64,000 nucleotides of DNA from Novosphingobium jiangmenense (lineage in GTDB: Bacteria > Pseudomonadota > Alphaproteobacteria > Sphingomonadales > Sphingomonadaceae): positions 62,001-126,000 of the forward strand of contig NZ_JADQDC010000010.1 in the NCBI RefSeq assembly GCF_015694345.1, given 5' to 3'. Below are positions 7,691-17,129 of this stretch, in pieces. Numbering within the stretch: position 1 is the stretch's first letter; every line of letters begins with the position of its first letter. The notes beneath the pieces were generated by a model. It did no database searches and was not told the DNA's origin. It saw only the letters and a list, made by a program, of their open reading frames with translations. Made by a program: the position numbers and the translations under genes.

Positions 7691-8632
7691 TCAGGCTGCA
7701 AGCGCGTCGACGGACGCGTCGTCAAACTGTTCAGGCATGGCCCTCCCGCCGAGCTTCAGCAGCAGGCTCGCGGCTTCTTCGGCCTTGGCTGCAGCAGTCA
7801 GGATGGCGCGGTCATCGTCTTTCAGAAGCTTGAGCCAATGCTCGATATAGCTTGCGTGGCTGTCGAGGTGCGTGACAGGCAGCCCCAGCTCGGCGCCGAG
7901 CATGGCGCTCGAAAGTTCGGCGACAAGTTCCTCGGCGGCATAAGCTGCCGTTCCGAAACGGTTCTTGAGATCCCGTCCCAAGCGGCTGGTATGGCCGGTC
8001 CAGTGCGACAGTTCGTGGGCGAGCGTGGCGTAGTAGTGATCGAAACCGTTGAACAGGCTGGCCGGCGGCATCGTGACGCGATCCGCAGTCGGTTCATAAT
8101 AAGCTTCGCAGCCTTGGTGGCGCAGGTTGACGGGGATGGCGGCGAAGAAGGCGTCGAGTTCGGCCTCGCGCCCTTCAGGCTCGACCAATTCCAGTGTAAC
8201 CGCCGGATGGAAGCGCTCGGGCAGACCTTCCACCTGATCGGCGTTGAACACCGGATAGGCTTTCAGCACCCGGCGGGCCTCATCAGTCCTTTCGCCGGTA
8301 TCGGGCGCTTCCACCTCTTTGGTGTAGCTCTTGTAGAAGATCGCGATGGTCGACTTCTCGCCCTTGCGAACCTGGGCTCCGAGCGATTTTGCCTGGTTGT
8401 AGGTCATCCAGAATGGCGAGGCGTAGCCGCACATGTCGGCGACCATCCAGAGCCAGAACACGTTCATGCCGCGGTACGGGATCCCGCAGGCCCGCAAGGG
8501 CCGGGAGACCGGGACACCGCGCCACGGCTTGATCCACGGCTTTGTGCCAGCTTCCAGACGGGCGATGATCTCCTGGGTGATACGGGCGGCGGGCGACAAG
8601 CCGCCGCCCTGCTCCTTGCGATAGGCCATCAT
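7691..8632 (-). CDS. ardC: ArdC-like antirestriction/zincin metallopeptidase
   Basis: A 313-residue ArdC-type protein. The N-terminal ssDNA-binding domain carries the family pattern (ITQEIIARLEAGTKPWIKPW, then RGMNVFWLWM). The C-terminal zincin domain has HELSH at residues 206-210 followed by WTGH and downstream EELVAEL. In plasmid relatives ArdC binds single-stranded DNA and eases entry of the transferred strand, partly by antagonising restriction. The start is the first of two adjacent ATGs at 8632, with TCAGGAG upstream. The longer frame to 8689 lacks a ribosome site. It sits downstream of the ParB-like gene, but a terminator lies between them, so it probably has its own promoter. Confidence 0.88.
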   Translation of the reverse strand: MMAYRKEQGGGLSPAARITQEIIARLEAGTKPWIKPWRGVPVSRPLRACGIPYRGMNVFWLWMVADMCGYASPFWMTYNQAKSLGAQVRKGEKSTIAIFYKSYTKEVEAPDTGERTDEARRVLKAYPVFNADQVEGLPERFHPAVTLELVEPEGREAELDAFFAAIPVNLRHQGCEAYYEPTADRVTMPPASLFNGFDHYYATLAHELSHWTGHTSRLGRDLKNRFGTAAYAAEELVAELSSAMLGAELGLPVTHLDSHASYIEHWLKLLKDDDRAILTAAAKAEEAASLLLKLGGRAMPEQFDDASVDALAA

Positions 8633-8716
8633 GGTTCTCCTGATTGAGGCATCTGGACAATCGGCGACGGGTTCGCCGGTCAGTGCCACAGGGTCCCGAG
8701 CCCCCTCTGCTCTGCT

Positions 8717-8761
8717 CCCAAAAAGGAAGCGGCCCTCCGGCGTGAGCCGAAGGACCGCTTC
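8717..8761 (-). terminator. Terminator of the ParB-like gene
   Basis: A long 16-bp stem with three mismatches (8726-8741 with 8746-8761; arms begin GAAGCGG and end CCGCTTC) is followed on the minus strand by CCTTTTTGGG (8717-8726). It lies about 35 bases past the stop at 8797. Confidence 0.8.
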
Positions 8762-8796
8762 TCTAGGTGCGAGTGGCCTTGCCTGTCAGGAGGAGG

Positions 8797-10785
8797 TCAG
8801 GCGGCCAGCTCGCGGGGGGTATGAATTTCGCCTTCGACACCAGGCGCAGCGTCGCTTGCGTCGATCTCGGCTTCGTCAGCCTCCGGGGCAGCGGAGGCAA
8901 ACCGCATGACCTCGGGGACCCAGGCCAAGGCCTTTTCGCGGACCTCGACCTCGGTGATGTAGGTGCCGGCGAAGACGCGCTCGGCGCTCATCGCGAGGTC
9001 ACCCTTCTTGACCGAGGCAAAGCGCGAAGAGAGTTCGAGACCGCCGACATCGGTCAGCGCATCGAGGATCACCTGCTTCGACACCCGGTCAAAGTAGTTG
9101 GCGGCTGTCGGGCGCCACCACTGCGCCATGTCGATGCCGATCAGGCTACCAAGGTGATCCTGGAACGGCAGTTGGCGCTCACCCGTCATGTTTAGGCTTG
9201 CCTCGAGCGACCGGGCAACGACAAAGCCAAGCCATGCGGCTCGGCTTTCATCGGGCAGCGCCCGAAACAGATCGAAGCGGGACGTTGCATCAGGCCCGGC
9301 GCGCCAGCTTTCGTCGAGACCAGACCTGAGCTCAGCAAGCGCGCTGCTCGCCGGCGCATCCTTGGCTTCGAAGCCGATGATCGGGCCTGCTGGAACAGGC
9401 GCGCGCAGCGTGGTCGAAGGGCGCGAGCGCCAGTCGTGGGTATCGGCATCGGCGAGGGTGAAGACCATGATGTCAAGCGCCAGCCCGGGATCGGATGCAA
9501 CGTGAAGTGCCAGAACATCGCGGCGCTGCATCGCGAGTTCGTCGACCAGACGTTTCGACAAGGTGGTCCGGCGCCTGTCCGAACCTTCTTCGCCTGCAAC
9601 GACTTCGATCCCGTCGTCGGCTTCGACGGGTTCAGCCTGACGCTCGCCGTAGAACACCGGCTGGAGAACCGGCGTGCCATCGCGGGAGAGCACCAGCACC
9701 ATTCCTGCCTCGGCCTTGAGCTCGGGCGCGATAACCGGCGGTCGGGCACGGATTTCCTGACACTCACGTTCTATCCCCTGGATCGCCGCTTCGGCGGCTG
9801 CCACAGCCTCCTCGGCACTGTCCTCATCCTCGAGGATCGCCGCATGCTCGTCATAGGAGGCATCGAGTTCGTCGAGCCTCGCCAATTCTGCGTCGGTCAA
9901 TGGCGCCGGTTCGGCAGGAAGCCGGACCAGCCCTTCGACCAGATCGTGGCTGGCATAGGGATCGAGCGTCGGCTTGACCCAGGCAAGACCCTGCTCGGCG
10001 GCGAGAGCTTTGGCCTGCTCTTCCATCTTCGCGGCGGCAAGGCTTTCGAGCAGCGCAACATCGACCCAGGATTCGCTGTCGTCGTCATCGAACAGTTCGC
10101 GCTCGATCCGGCCGCCGGCAGCGACGTAGGCATCGCGGCCGATAAGCCGTGCTCGCGGATCGCTGCCTCGGACAGTCCCGGAGAGGACCATGCGCCGGAT
10201 GCTGTCGGGATTGGGGGCATAGTAGGCCGAGGACGCCTGCTCGAAGACGCGGGTCTGGATGTCCTGGTCCGAAGTTGCACCGAACGCTTTGGCAATGTCG
10301 AGGGTGATCTCGCCGGACGCGAGCGCCTCAAACACGACGGGCGCAAGCGTCGCAAGACGCAGCCGGCCATCGACGAAGCGGACGGTCAGGCCGAAGCGGC
10401 GTGCAACATCTTCGACAGTCGCACCGCCTGCCACGAGCGCCGCAAAAGCCTGGGCTTCATCGGCGGGGTTCATGGCGAGGCGATGGAAGTTCTCCGCGAG
10501 ACTTGTCTCGACGGCCGCTTCAGCGCTGTCCTCGAGCACGAGGCACGTGACTTCGTGATCACGCGCGAGGATCTTGTCGTCCGCGAGCGCAAGCATCGCG
10601 CGGCGGCGGCGCTCGCCGGCTTCGACCTCGAATTTGCCCTTGGCGGCAGACCGGACGATGAGGTTTTGCAGCAGACCATGCGCAGCAATGCTGGCCTTAA
10701 GCTCGGCATCTGCTGCCGGATCACCGTGACGTCGAACATTACGGGGCGACTGAACGAGCTTGTTCAGTGGAATAGATTTGATCAT
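8797..10785 (-). CDS. Large ParB/RepB-like nuclease-fold DNA-binding protein
   Basis: A 662-residue ParB-family protein. The N-terminal ParB domain shows IPLNKLVQSPRNVRR (about 5-19), AHGLLQNLIV (35-44) and GERRRRA (57-63). A ParB-type helix-turn-helix follows (VEDVARRFGLTVRFVDGRLRLATL). The remaining about 450 residues form an acidic ICE-specific C-terminal region. The start at 10785 has TCAGGAG upstream and is preferred over 10842. No parA is visible, so the protein is unlikely to be a classic partition pair. Large orphan ParB-like proteins of this type are common beside ardC in alphaproteobacterial plasmids and ICEs. Confidence 0.88.
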   Translation of the reverse strand: MIKSIPLNKLVQSPRNVRRHGDPAADAELKASIAAHGLLQNLIVRSAAKGKFEVEAGERRRRAMLALADDKILARDHEVTCLVLEDSAEAAVETSLAENFHRLAMNPADEAQAFAALVAGGATVEDVARRFGLTVRFVDGRLRLATLAPVVFEALASGEITLDIAKAFGATSDQDIQTRVFEQASSAYYAPNPDSIRRMVLSGTVRGSDPRARLIGRDAYVAAGGRIERELFDDDDSESWVDVALLESLAAAKMEEQAKALAAEQGLAWVKPTLDPYASHDLVEGLVRLPAEPAPLTDAELARLDELDASYDEHAAILEDEDSAEEAVAAAEAAIQGIERECQEIRARPPVIAPELKAEAGMVLVLSRDGTPVLQPVFYGERQAEPVEADDGIEVVAGEEGSDRRRTTLSKRLVDELAMQRRDVLALHVASDPGLALDIMVFTLADADTHDWRSRPSTTLRAPVPAGPIIGFEAKDAPASSALAELRSGLDESWRAGPDATSRFDLFRALPDESRAAWLGFVVARSLEASLNMTGERQLPFQDHLGSLIGIDMAQWWRPTAANYFDRVSKQVILDALTDVGGLELSSRFASVKKGDLAMSAERVFAGTYITEVEVREKALAWVPEVMRFASAAPEADEAEIDASDAAPGVEGEIHTPRELAA

Positions 10786-11135
10786 GGGACACGCTCCTGA
10801 TGTGAGCCCGGCACATCGACTATCGACGCCCAGTTGGCTCAATCACGGCAAAGCCCACTCCCCTCTAATGCGTTCTCATAGGATCTCTCGGTAGGCACGG
10901 ACAATGACGAGTGGCGATGGTTGGGACTCCGATCATTCCATAGAGTGCCTGCAAACAGCTGTTTTTGTCAGAACCGGACGTTCCAGACCTGACCACACCG
11001 ATAACCGGATATGAGCAACGCCAGCCAGAAGTGGTACGGGAGGCTTTGGGCAGCGATACCGGGCACTCACCACCACTTACAAAGGTCGCGATCGGATCGA
11101 GCGCGATTGGGCGACCGGTGGCCGAATGAAATCCC
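10786..11135. other. Gene-free interval upstream of the ParB-like gene
   Basis: These 350 bases lie between the end of the UvrD-like gene and the ParB-like start, both on the minus strand. A perfect 12-base palindrome AAACAGCTGTTT sits at 10953-10964 and is a candidate operator. The frame 11011-11277 overlaps the helicase end and has no ribosome site, so it is not called. The drop in coding density marks the border between the defence block and the maintenance block. Confidence 0.45.
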
Positions 11136-12899
11136 TCAGGCCGCGCTCGGGTCTGCCGGCAAGGCAGTCACGTTCTCCTCACCAAAAAGTTCACTCACCT
11201 TCGCGAGGGCTACCTCGCTCAACACCTGCGTGAAAAGGAGAGCCAACCTCCTCTTCGGACGCGAACATGCCACGTAAAACAGATTGCGGTTGCTCTCAAA
11301 GAAGGCGGCCTTGCCATCGGGAGGCCCAGGATCCATCCATTCCAGCATCTGGGCGAAGTTATACTTATTCCAGCCGCGGCCGACGATGACGAGGACGTTC
11401 TCGAACTCGGCACCCTTGACGCCATGCTTCGTCGCAAACGGTGTGTGGCCGTCGATGAAGGCGTCCACTGCGATGAGCTCCGCATAGGGCACATCGCGGA
11501 GCTTCCGCAACTGGGCCACTCGGCGCGGCTCGCCTTCAACCGGATTTGCCCCCACGGCGGCAAGCCGACCCTCGCGATCGAGGACAGCCTCGGGAACGCG
11601 CAAGGGCGTCTGCGCCCTCAGGAAATCAATTACCTGCCCAATCGTCCCCGTCTGCCTGAGCTCGATGAGCTTCTCGAAGGACTGCGACCAAGCCACCTTG
11701 TCCTGATGACGGCGGATGTTGGGTCGACCGGTGTCGAGACATCTAAACATCTCGCCGTAGTGCTGCACTTGGAATGCCGCGCACGCGGGTTCGACATGAT
11801 CCGCGAGGAACTTGATGTGCGGATCCTCCTTCTTCAGCCACGCGTCGTTAAACTGGCCGTAGATTTGCTGGATCGTCGGATAGCCTTGCTCCCGTGCGAG
11901 GACGCTGTGGCTGAGCATCAGGATCTTCGTCCGCTCGACTGAGAAATCCCAGCCCTCACCGATGAGTCTGGCCTTAAGATGGTCGAAGTAGGCGCGGGCG
12001 GCCTCGGCGCTCGTATCGCCGGTCCAGTGCCCTCCCCCTTGGCCTGTGCGGCGTTGCCCCGGCCAAGCATTGGTATGGAAGACCCGCGCCTCGCCGGGCA
12101 CGTCGGCGTCGCAGGGTATCTGCGGAAGCGCAGGCCTCATGCGGTTGAGCATCGAGACGATAGGCGCCGCCGACCGGAAATTGGCATTCTTGTCTATGAC
12201 CTCAAGCGCAACGTGGTCAACCGCCCCGCATCCCTCGCCGTAGATCTTCTGCCAGTGATCGCCAAAGAGGCCCACGACGGGGCCGGTGCCTGTGTCGAGG
12301 AAGTACTGCTTTAAGGCGTCTACGAATCCGGCATCGGTGTCCTGATACTCATCGATCAGCAGAATCGGATAGCGCGCGGTCATCACTGCACGGAACTTGG
12401 GCCGTGCGAGAAGCGTGGTCATAAGCGTGAGCACGTCCTCGTGCCGCAGCGACACTTCCGTTTCGGTCACTCGAGGATAGCCGAGTTCATATTGTATGGT
12501 ACGGACACCGATATCGGCGACATCCGCCTCGGCGAGCCTATCGGCCCATCCCCCGAGCGTCGGCACCAGTGCACGGATCTCTGGCTGGAAGTCCTGCAGC
12601 AGGGACCAGCAGAAGCCGTGGATCGTTTCTGGCCGGACCGCCGGATGCGCTTGGACGCGGGATGCGATCTCGTCCTTCGCGACGTTTGTGAAAGTGATGC
12701 AACCGATCTGCTGCCGATTGCGCAGGAGTTCGGTCCCGCGCAGGGCCAGAAGCCTACGGAGTGCCTTCTCCAGCGAGTAGGTCTTGCCCGCACCGGCGCC
12801 GGCCTCGAGACGGAAGCTGCGACCATCGTCGAAGCAAGTGAAGACGCGCTCCAACGCAGCGCGGCCAGCGGCGTCGGCTGGGCTCTCTCCATCAGCCAT
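11136..12899 (-). CDS. UvrD/Rep-like helicase of a Gabija-type defence pair
   Basis: A 587-residue superfamily 1 helicase. Walker A AGAGAGKT is at 33-40, motif Ia-like CITFTNVAKDEI at about 67, motif II LLIDEYQD at 180-187, KGAEFENVLVIVGRG near 505 (motif V region) and RNLFYVACSRPKRRL near 545 (motif VI). It overlaps the end of the OLD-TOPRIM gene by 8 bases, with GGAGGAAAG as ribosome site. An OLD-type nuclease followed by a UvrD-like helicase is the arrangement of Gabija (GajA-GajB), where the pair senses nucleotide depletion and nicks phage DNA. Both proteins here are longer than the reference Gabija proteins, so they may be a related subtype. Confidence 0.85.
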   Translation of the reverse strand: MADGESPADAAGRAALERVFTCFDDGRSFRLEAGAGAGKTYSLEKALRRLLALRGTELLRNRQQIGCITFTNVAKDEIASRVQAHPAVRPETIHGFCWSLLQDFQPEIRALVPTLGGWADRLAEADVADIGVRTIQYELGYPRVTETEVSLRHEDVLTLMTTLLARPKFRAVMTARYPILLIDEYQDTDAGFVDALKQYFLDTGTGPVVGLFGDHWQKIYGEGCGAVDHVALEVIDKNANFRSAAPIVSMLNRMRPALPQIPCDADVPGEARVFHTNAWPGQRRTGQGGGHWTGDTSAEAARAYFDHLKARLIGEGWDFSVERTKILMLSHSVLAREQGYPTIQQIYGQFNDAWLKKEDPHIKFLADHVEPACAAFQVQHYGEMFRCLDTGRPNIRRHQDKVAWSQSFEKLIELRQTGTIGQVIDFLRAQTPLRVPEAVLDREGRLAAVGANPVEGEPRRVAQLRKLRDVPYAELIAVDAFIDGHTPFATKHGVKGAEFENVLVIVGRGWNKYNFAQMLEWMDPGPPDGKAAFFESNRNLFYVACSRPKRRLALLFTQVLSEVALAKVSELFGEENVTALPADPSAA

Positions 12900-14967
12900 G
12901 GGCGGTCTTTCCTCCGTCGGCCACTTCTACCCCGATCACATCAGCGACCAACTCCTCCGCCACGGCTTCGGGCGGTAGAACCGGAGCGGGATTTCCTTCA
13001 GCGAGCCACCGTAGACCTTCGGCGATGTATCTGGGCGTCCTCCAATCCGTGGTCTCGATCGCGTGCTCCAAGGCGAAGCTAGACTTCTTCTGTTCGGCCG
13101 CATGCTCATAAGCGAGATTGGCCCGATCCCCCTCGCCAAGTTCGAACAGCTCCGGGTTGGCGAGGATGAACGCGTCCTCAAAACTGCGGGCGGAGGGTCC
13201 GTCATCGTCCTCAGGGATTTGATAGGCAAGACGCCTGCCGGCGCTGATCTTCTCGTCCGCCGTTTTCACCAAAAGCTGCGCTGGGGACACTTCAGGCGAA
13301 AACCACTCCCTTATGCACGCGTTGCTTGTGAATGTTCCTTGCGCCACGGGGACCGCCACACGCTTGTTACTGTCATTGGGAGCCACGGAGTCGATGTCGG
13401 TAATTATTAGTGTGCGCAACTCAAGGAAGTTGAGAAGGTCGTAGAACCGATGCGCATATGCACCACCTACCTCCATCACGGTCAGATATTGGCTGCTGAG
13501 CTGAGGCTGCCCGGCCGCCGCCTCATCAGTCTTGCGGATCATGGAAGGAAGCAAGATCCGCTCCGACGTGCCCTCAATCAGGATCGCCTTGTCGGCGAAG
13601 AATAGGTCACAGCGTGAGAGCGTGAGATACTGGTGAAGGAATTCGCGCACCGCGGGCTCGGCGCCCGCCATGCCCTGACGCAAGTCCTTCACGACCGAAC
13701 GGCGCATTCCCTCGCCGTCCGGAATGGAGAGGAAGTAGCGCAGGCTCTCGAACCGCGCCTCGTTCGCCATGTGTGGGGAATGTGTTGTCACCACGAACTG
13801 GACTGGCCATGGCCGATCGGCGTTCAGCTGCGCGACGAACGCGGCCGCGACACGCTCGAGCTGTCGAATGAAGACCTCCTGCATCTGCGGATGGAGGTGC
13901 GCCTCAGGCTCCTCTATGAAGATGAGGTGGACGCCCGCTGATGTCGGACTTGCTTGATACTCCCGGAAGAAGCGCAGCAGCTGAAGGAGCATATAGACGA
14001 GATTCCTCGTCCCCAGTCCGTTGTAGGTCTCAGGCAACGTCATGCCGTTGACGCCCCGATACCTAACCCTTGTGTGGTCTTTGAGGAGCTTGTTCACGTC
14101 GAAGTTCGTCTCGGTCACGAGCCCAGGATCTGAAAGACCAGGGTATCCAAACAAATCGAACGTGGGCAGCAGCGAGGTCAGCCCAGAATTGAAGCGGTTG
14201 TGGACGTCGCCCTGAATGCCCTCCACCACGCCCTTAAGTTGCTCTGCGGTCGACCTCCTCTCGTGGTTGGTATCGTCCGTTAAAGCCGACTGAAACAGCA
14301 CTTCTACAACTTTTCCGAGGACATCGCGTTCGCGGATGGTGTCGTCGTCGAGACCACGCTGCGCGTTGATGAAGCCACCTCCGATCAGCGTCGTGAGCAA
14401 CTTGGTCTCGAGCAACTTGCGGTTGGTGGCGTCGTTAGGATCGACGGCCTCGAGCCTCGCCGTATATGCGGACGGGAGTCGTTGGCTTAGGTTCCGAAAG
14501 AAGCGGGAGCGATCGTCTACGGCGTCGTCAAGCGGCACTAGATGGTCGGCGAAGAATGCCTCGGCCGCCGTCGCTTTTGGGCCGAAACAAAACTCCAGGC
14601 GAGCCTCATGACAGTCATCGTTTAGGTCGATGATGCAGTTGCCGAGCGGTCCGAGATCCGGCGCATCAGTGTCGTATCCGATGTCGAGAACTACCCGGAT
14701 CGACGGCAGTTGCTGTAGGATATGTGCGCCTTGGGGGTCGGCGCGGTAGGCTTGCAACGCCTGCCAAAAGCTTTCGTGACACCCCAGCGAGAAGTCCTCG
14801 AGCCGGAAAGCCATACTATCGCCAGAAAGAAGCCGTCGAAATAGCTCCGCAATCGACGTCTTACCGCTGTTGTTCCGCCCGACGATGAGCGTTGTACGTT
14901 GCTCAAACCCAACTTCTACATCTCGAAGAAGACGAAAGTTATCAATCTTGGTGCGCACTATATGCAT
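12892..14967 (-). CDS. OLD-family ATPase with TOPRIM nuclease domain (GajA-like)
   Basis: A 691-residue protein with an SMC/ABC-type ATPase head and a C-terminal TOPRIM nuclease. Walker A GRNNSGKT is at 30-37, Walker B LIFIEEPEAHLH at about 348-359 and the switch His in TTHSPH at 394-399. The TOPRIM Glu is in ILIEGTSE (E465) and its Asp pair in ITDIDS (D524, D526). The chosen ATG at 14967 has AGGGGG six bases upstream; the ATG at 14973 is the alternative. It starts 135 bases after qatD ends, on the same strand, and overlaps the helicase gene. Length exceeds GajA (about 580 residues). Confidence 0.85.
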   Translation of the reverse strand: MHIVRTKIDNFRLLRDVEVGFEQRTTLIVGRNNSGKTSIAELFRRLLSGDSMAFRLEDFSLGCHESFWQALQAYRADPQGAHILQQLPSIRVVLDIGYDTDAPDLGPLGNCIIDLNDDCHEARLEFCFGPKATAAEAFFADHLVPLDDAVDDRSRFFRNLSQRLPSAYTARLEAVDPNDATNRKLLETKLLTTLIGGGFINAQRGLDDDTIRERDVLGKVVEVLFQSALTDDTNHERRSTAEQLKGVVEGIQGDVHNRFNSGLTSLLPTFDLFGYPGLSDPGLVTETNFDVNKLLKDHTRVRYRGVNGMTLPETYNGLGTRNLVYMLLQLLRFFREYQASPTSAGVHLIFIEEPEAHLHPQMQEVFIRQLERVAAAFVAQLNADRPWPVQFVVTTHSPHMANEARFESLRYFLSIPDGEGMRRSVVKDLRQGMAGAEPAVREFLHQYLTLSRCDLFFADKAILIEGTSERILLPSMIRKTDEAAAGQPQLSSQYLTVMEVGGAYAHRFYDLLNFLELRTLIITDIDSVAPNDSNKRVAVPVAQGTFTSNACIREWFSPEVSPAQLLVKTADEKISAGRRLAYQIPEDDDGPSARSFEDAFILANPELFELGEGDRANLAYEHAAEQKKSSFALEHAIETTDWRTPRYIAEGLRWLAEGNPAPVLPPEAVAEELVADVIGVEVADGGKTAHG

Positions 14968-15102
14968 TCTCATCCCCCTGCGCAGAGCTTTATCCGATAA
15001 ATGGCCGCATATCGCCGGACAGTTGCCACCCATTTAATCAGTTCATTCTGCCTCTTGTTCATTTCCCGCATTGTTGCTCCCCAACTGACGGAAGCTTGGC
15101 CC

Positions 15103-15852
15103 TCACACGGCCTTTCTAGATTGAAGCGCTGATGGCAGATTCTTTAGATTATCTCTGATGCGCCGGGCGAGCACCCGAGAGTCTATGCCGGTCAATGTGC
15201 CCAGCTCCGTGAGACAGTCGTAGGCCTGCCATGGCATCAAAGGCAGGTCCCCGTCCCGCGCGAACGGCGCATCGGTCTCAGTGAGCAGGCGATCCAATGG
15301 CATCAAGGACGCAAGCTCGCGCCCCTTGCGGGACCTCAGCATCGCAGGTCCGATGGAGAACCAGCACCCCATGTCAATCGCACGGTCAAGTTCGCGAGCG
15401 GTGCCGCTAAACCAATGCAGTATCGGCACCCCGGCCCGCGGACGGCGTTCCAGGGCGTCGAGTACAAGGGTAGCGGCGCTCCGCGAATGGATCGTCATGA
15501 TTCGTCCGCCTTGGTCTGAGCAGGCGTCGAGGATCCGGTCGAAGACCTCGCGCTGGATCCCCATCGCATCCCGGTGCGCGGGGCTGCCGTCTAGGCCTAT
15601 CTCACCGACGTATCGCGCCTCGGGCAGAAGCCCACAAAGAAGCGCGACCTCAGCATGGCGCTGCGCTACCACCTCGGGATGCAGGCCGAGCGCCACCCGT
15701 ACCCGCCTTCGGTCTCCGACCAGCTTCCTCGTTCCGCGCCACGCCTTAGGCGTCGTCGTGACGGCCAGCACATAGGTCCTGCGCGAATCGACCTCTTCTA
15801 GAATTTTGGCTGGGTCGGGATACAGGTCGATATGGCAATGGAAGTCGATCAA
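15103..15852 (-). CDS. qatD: QatD, TatD-like metal-dependent hydrolase
   Basis: A 249-residue TatD-family TIM-barrel hydrolase. Metal-site residues are visible in IDFHCHID at the start (HxH), EIGLDG near 83, TIHSRS near 120, LHWFSG near 144 and the ETDAPF motif near 192. The TTG start overlaps the qatC stop by 4 bases (TTGA), so it is coupled to it. In Qat systems the four genes together give phage resistance. The nuclease-type QatD is required, but its exact substrate is unknown. It is the last gene of the overlapping qat operon. Confidence 0.88.
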   Translation of the reverse strand: MIDFHCHIDLYPDPAKILEEVDSRRTYVLAVTTTPKAWRGTRKLVGDRRRVRVALGLHPEVVAQRHAEVALLCGLLPEARYVGEIGLDGSPAHRDAMGIQREVFDRILDACSDQGGRIMTIHSRSAATLVLDALERRPRAGVPILHWFSGTARELDRAIDMGCWFSIGPAMLRSRKGRELASLMPLDRLLTETDAPFARDGDLPLMPWQAYDCLTELGTLTGIDSRVLARRIRDNLKNLPSALQSRKAV

Positions 15853-17129
15853 GGAATTCTCAGATTCGCGTGTAGGGCGGCGAGTTCCGCAATGCCATTC
15901 TGCACGACCTGCCGATAGGGGGCGGGATTGCCAAGCAACTGCCGATTCATCGAGCCACCGATGAGCGCGTCCAATCCCTGCAGGCGGACGGTCTCAATTG
16001 CGATCGCCACGGATCGCACATCGTCGAAGCGTGCGTGGCGCACATCATTTTGACCCAGCGGTCCGTATTTGTATCCCCCGTGTGTGGTGTCCGGACGTCC
16101 CCAGGCGAGATATGCTCCGCGCCGGACCTGGCATGGTACGCAGCGCCCGCAGTGCTGAAAGCCAGTGCGCGAATATCGTCCGCAACTCGTCGAATGGTCG
16201 ACCAGTTGCGCAAGCAAGGCCTGGTCGGTGCACCCCCGCAGCATCTCGCCTTTGGTTTGATGTTCGTAGGGGTTGTTGATCCGTATGCGCAGCCCGGCAT
16301 CCTCGAGCGTCTCCTGAATGAGGCGCAGAAAGAATGGATGCGTTGTGCGGGTGCTAAGGGATCCGGTGCGCAACGGGGTCAGCGGAACATTCTGGCTGAT
16401 GAAGCCGTTCTCCGGAACGCGCAGTTCGACGCCGCTGCCGTCCGCGTGTCGTTGAAGACAGCTGGCAGCAAGGACGCCGAAGCCGAGGAAGGCGATCGAT
16501 CTGGCCCGCTGCGACCGTTCGGACGCATAAGGTGGCCGGGCATGATGGTTAAGCTGCAGGTGGCGGCTACCGGGCGCAATGTTAAGAGCGAACAGTTTCT
16601 GGTCCTTGGTGTCGCCCTTCGCCATCTGACTGACCAGCAGCGGGTTTAGGCCCGCGCCGACCACATCAATCGCACCAATGAGGCTGTCCATGCCGCCGGA
16701 GAGCAGGCAGACCATATCCTCGGGACGCGGACGGGCTCCGGTCCGCGGGGTGGGTGCGCCACCGCCACCGATGAACAGGATCTCCCAGATGTCTCCGGAC
16801 AGGAAGCGCAGGGCCTGCGTGAGGCGGGTAGCCTGTGTGTTCCAAAAGTCGGGCGCCGCGACGGCTACAGTCAGCTCGATCTGACGCGTCCATCCGTCGG
16901 GGCTTCGCGCGCGAGAGACTGCCTCGTCAGCCGCAACGACGGCCATCGCGAACGAGGCGAAGTCCCATGCCTGCCCGGACGGGGCGAGGCCGAGCTTTCT
17001 TAGGCGACGTGGGACGAGATCGCCGACGCGGCCGCGACCGCTGATCCGAGAGTTGGCGTAGATGTCGAACCGCGTGTCCGTGCCCGGAATGTCGGGCAGG
17101 TCCTGGGGAAGACAGGCGATCCTCGTCAC
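15849..17129 (-). CDS. qatC: QatC, QueC-like PP-loop enzyme
   Basis: A 426-residue protein with the adenine-nucleotide PP-loop SGGMDS at 144-149, as in the 7-deazaguanine enzyme QueC, and a Cys cluster at C316, C327, C330 and C333 that fits a zinc site. QatC is the member that gave the Qat system its name (QueC-like). A DNA or peptide modification step has been proposed, not shown. The start is GTG at 17129, overlapping the qatB stop by 4 bases (GTGA), with GAGGAGGAG just upstream. No other queuosine gene is visible nearby, which supports a defence role over tRNA modification. Confidence 0.9.
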   Translation of the reverse strand: MTRIACLPQDLPDIPGTDTRFDIYANSRISGRGRVGDLVPRRLRKLGLAPSGQAWDFASFAMAVVAADEAVSRARSPDGWTRQIELTVAVAAPDFWNTQATRLTQALRFLSGDIWEILFIGGGGAPTPRTGARPRPEDMVCLLSGGMDSLIGAIDVVGAGLNPLLVSQMAKGDTKDQKLFALNIAPGSRHLQLNHHARPPYASERSQRARSIAFLGFGVLAASCLQRHADGSGVELRVPENGFISQNVPLTPLRTGSLSTRTTHPFFLRLIQETLEDAGLRIRINNPYEHQTKGEMLRGCTDQALLAQLVDHSTSCGRYSRTGFQHCGRCVPCQVRRGAYLAWGRPDTTHGGYKYGPLGQNDVRHARFDDVRSVAIAIETVRLQGLDALIGGSMNRQLLGNPAPYRQVVQNGIAELAALHANLRIP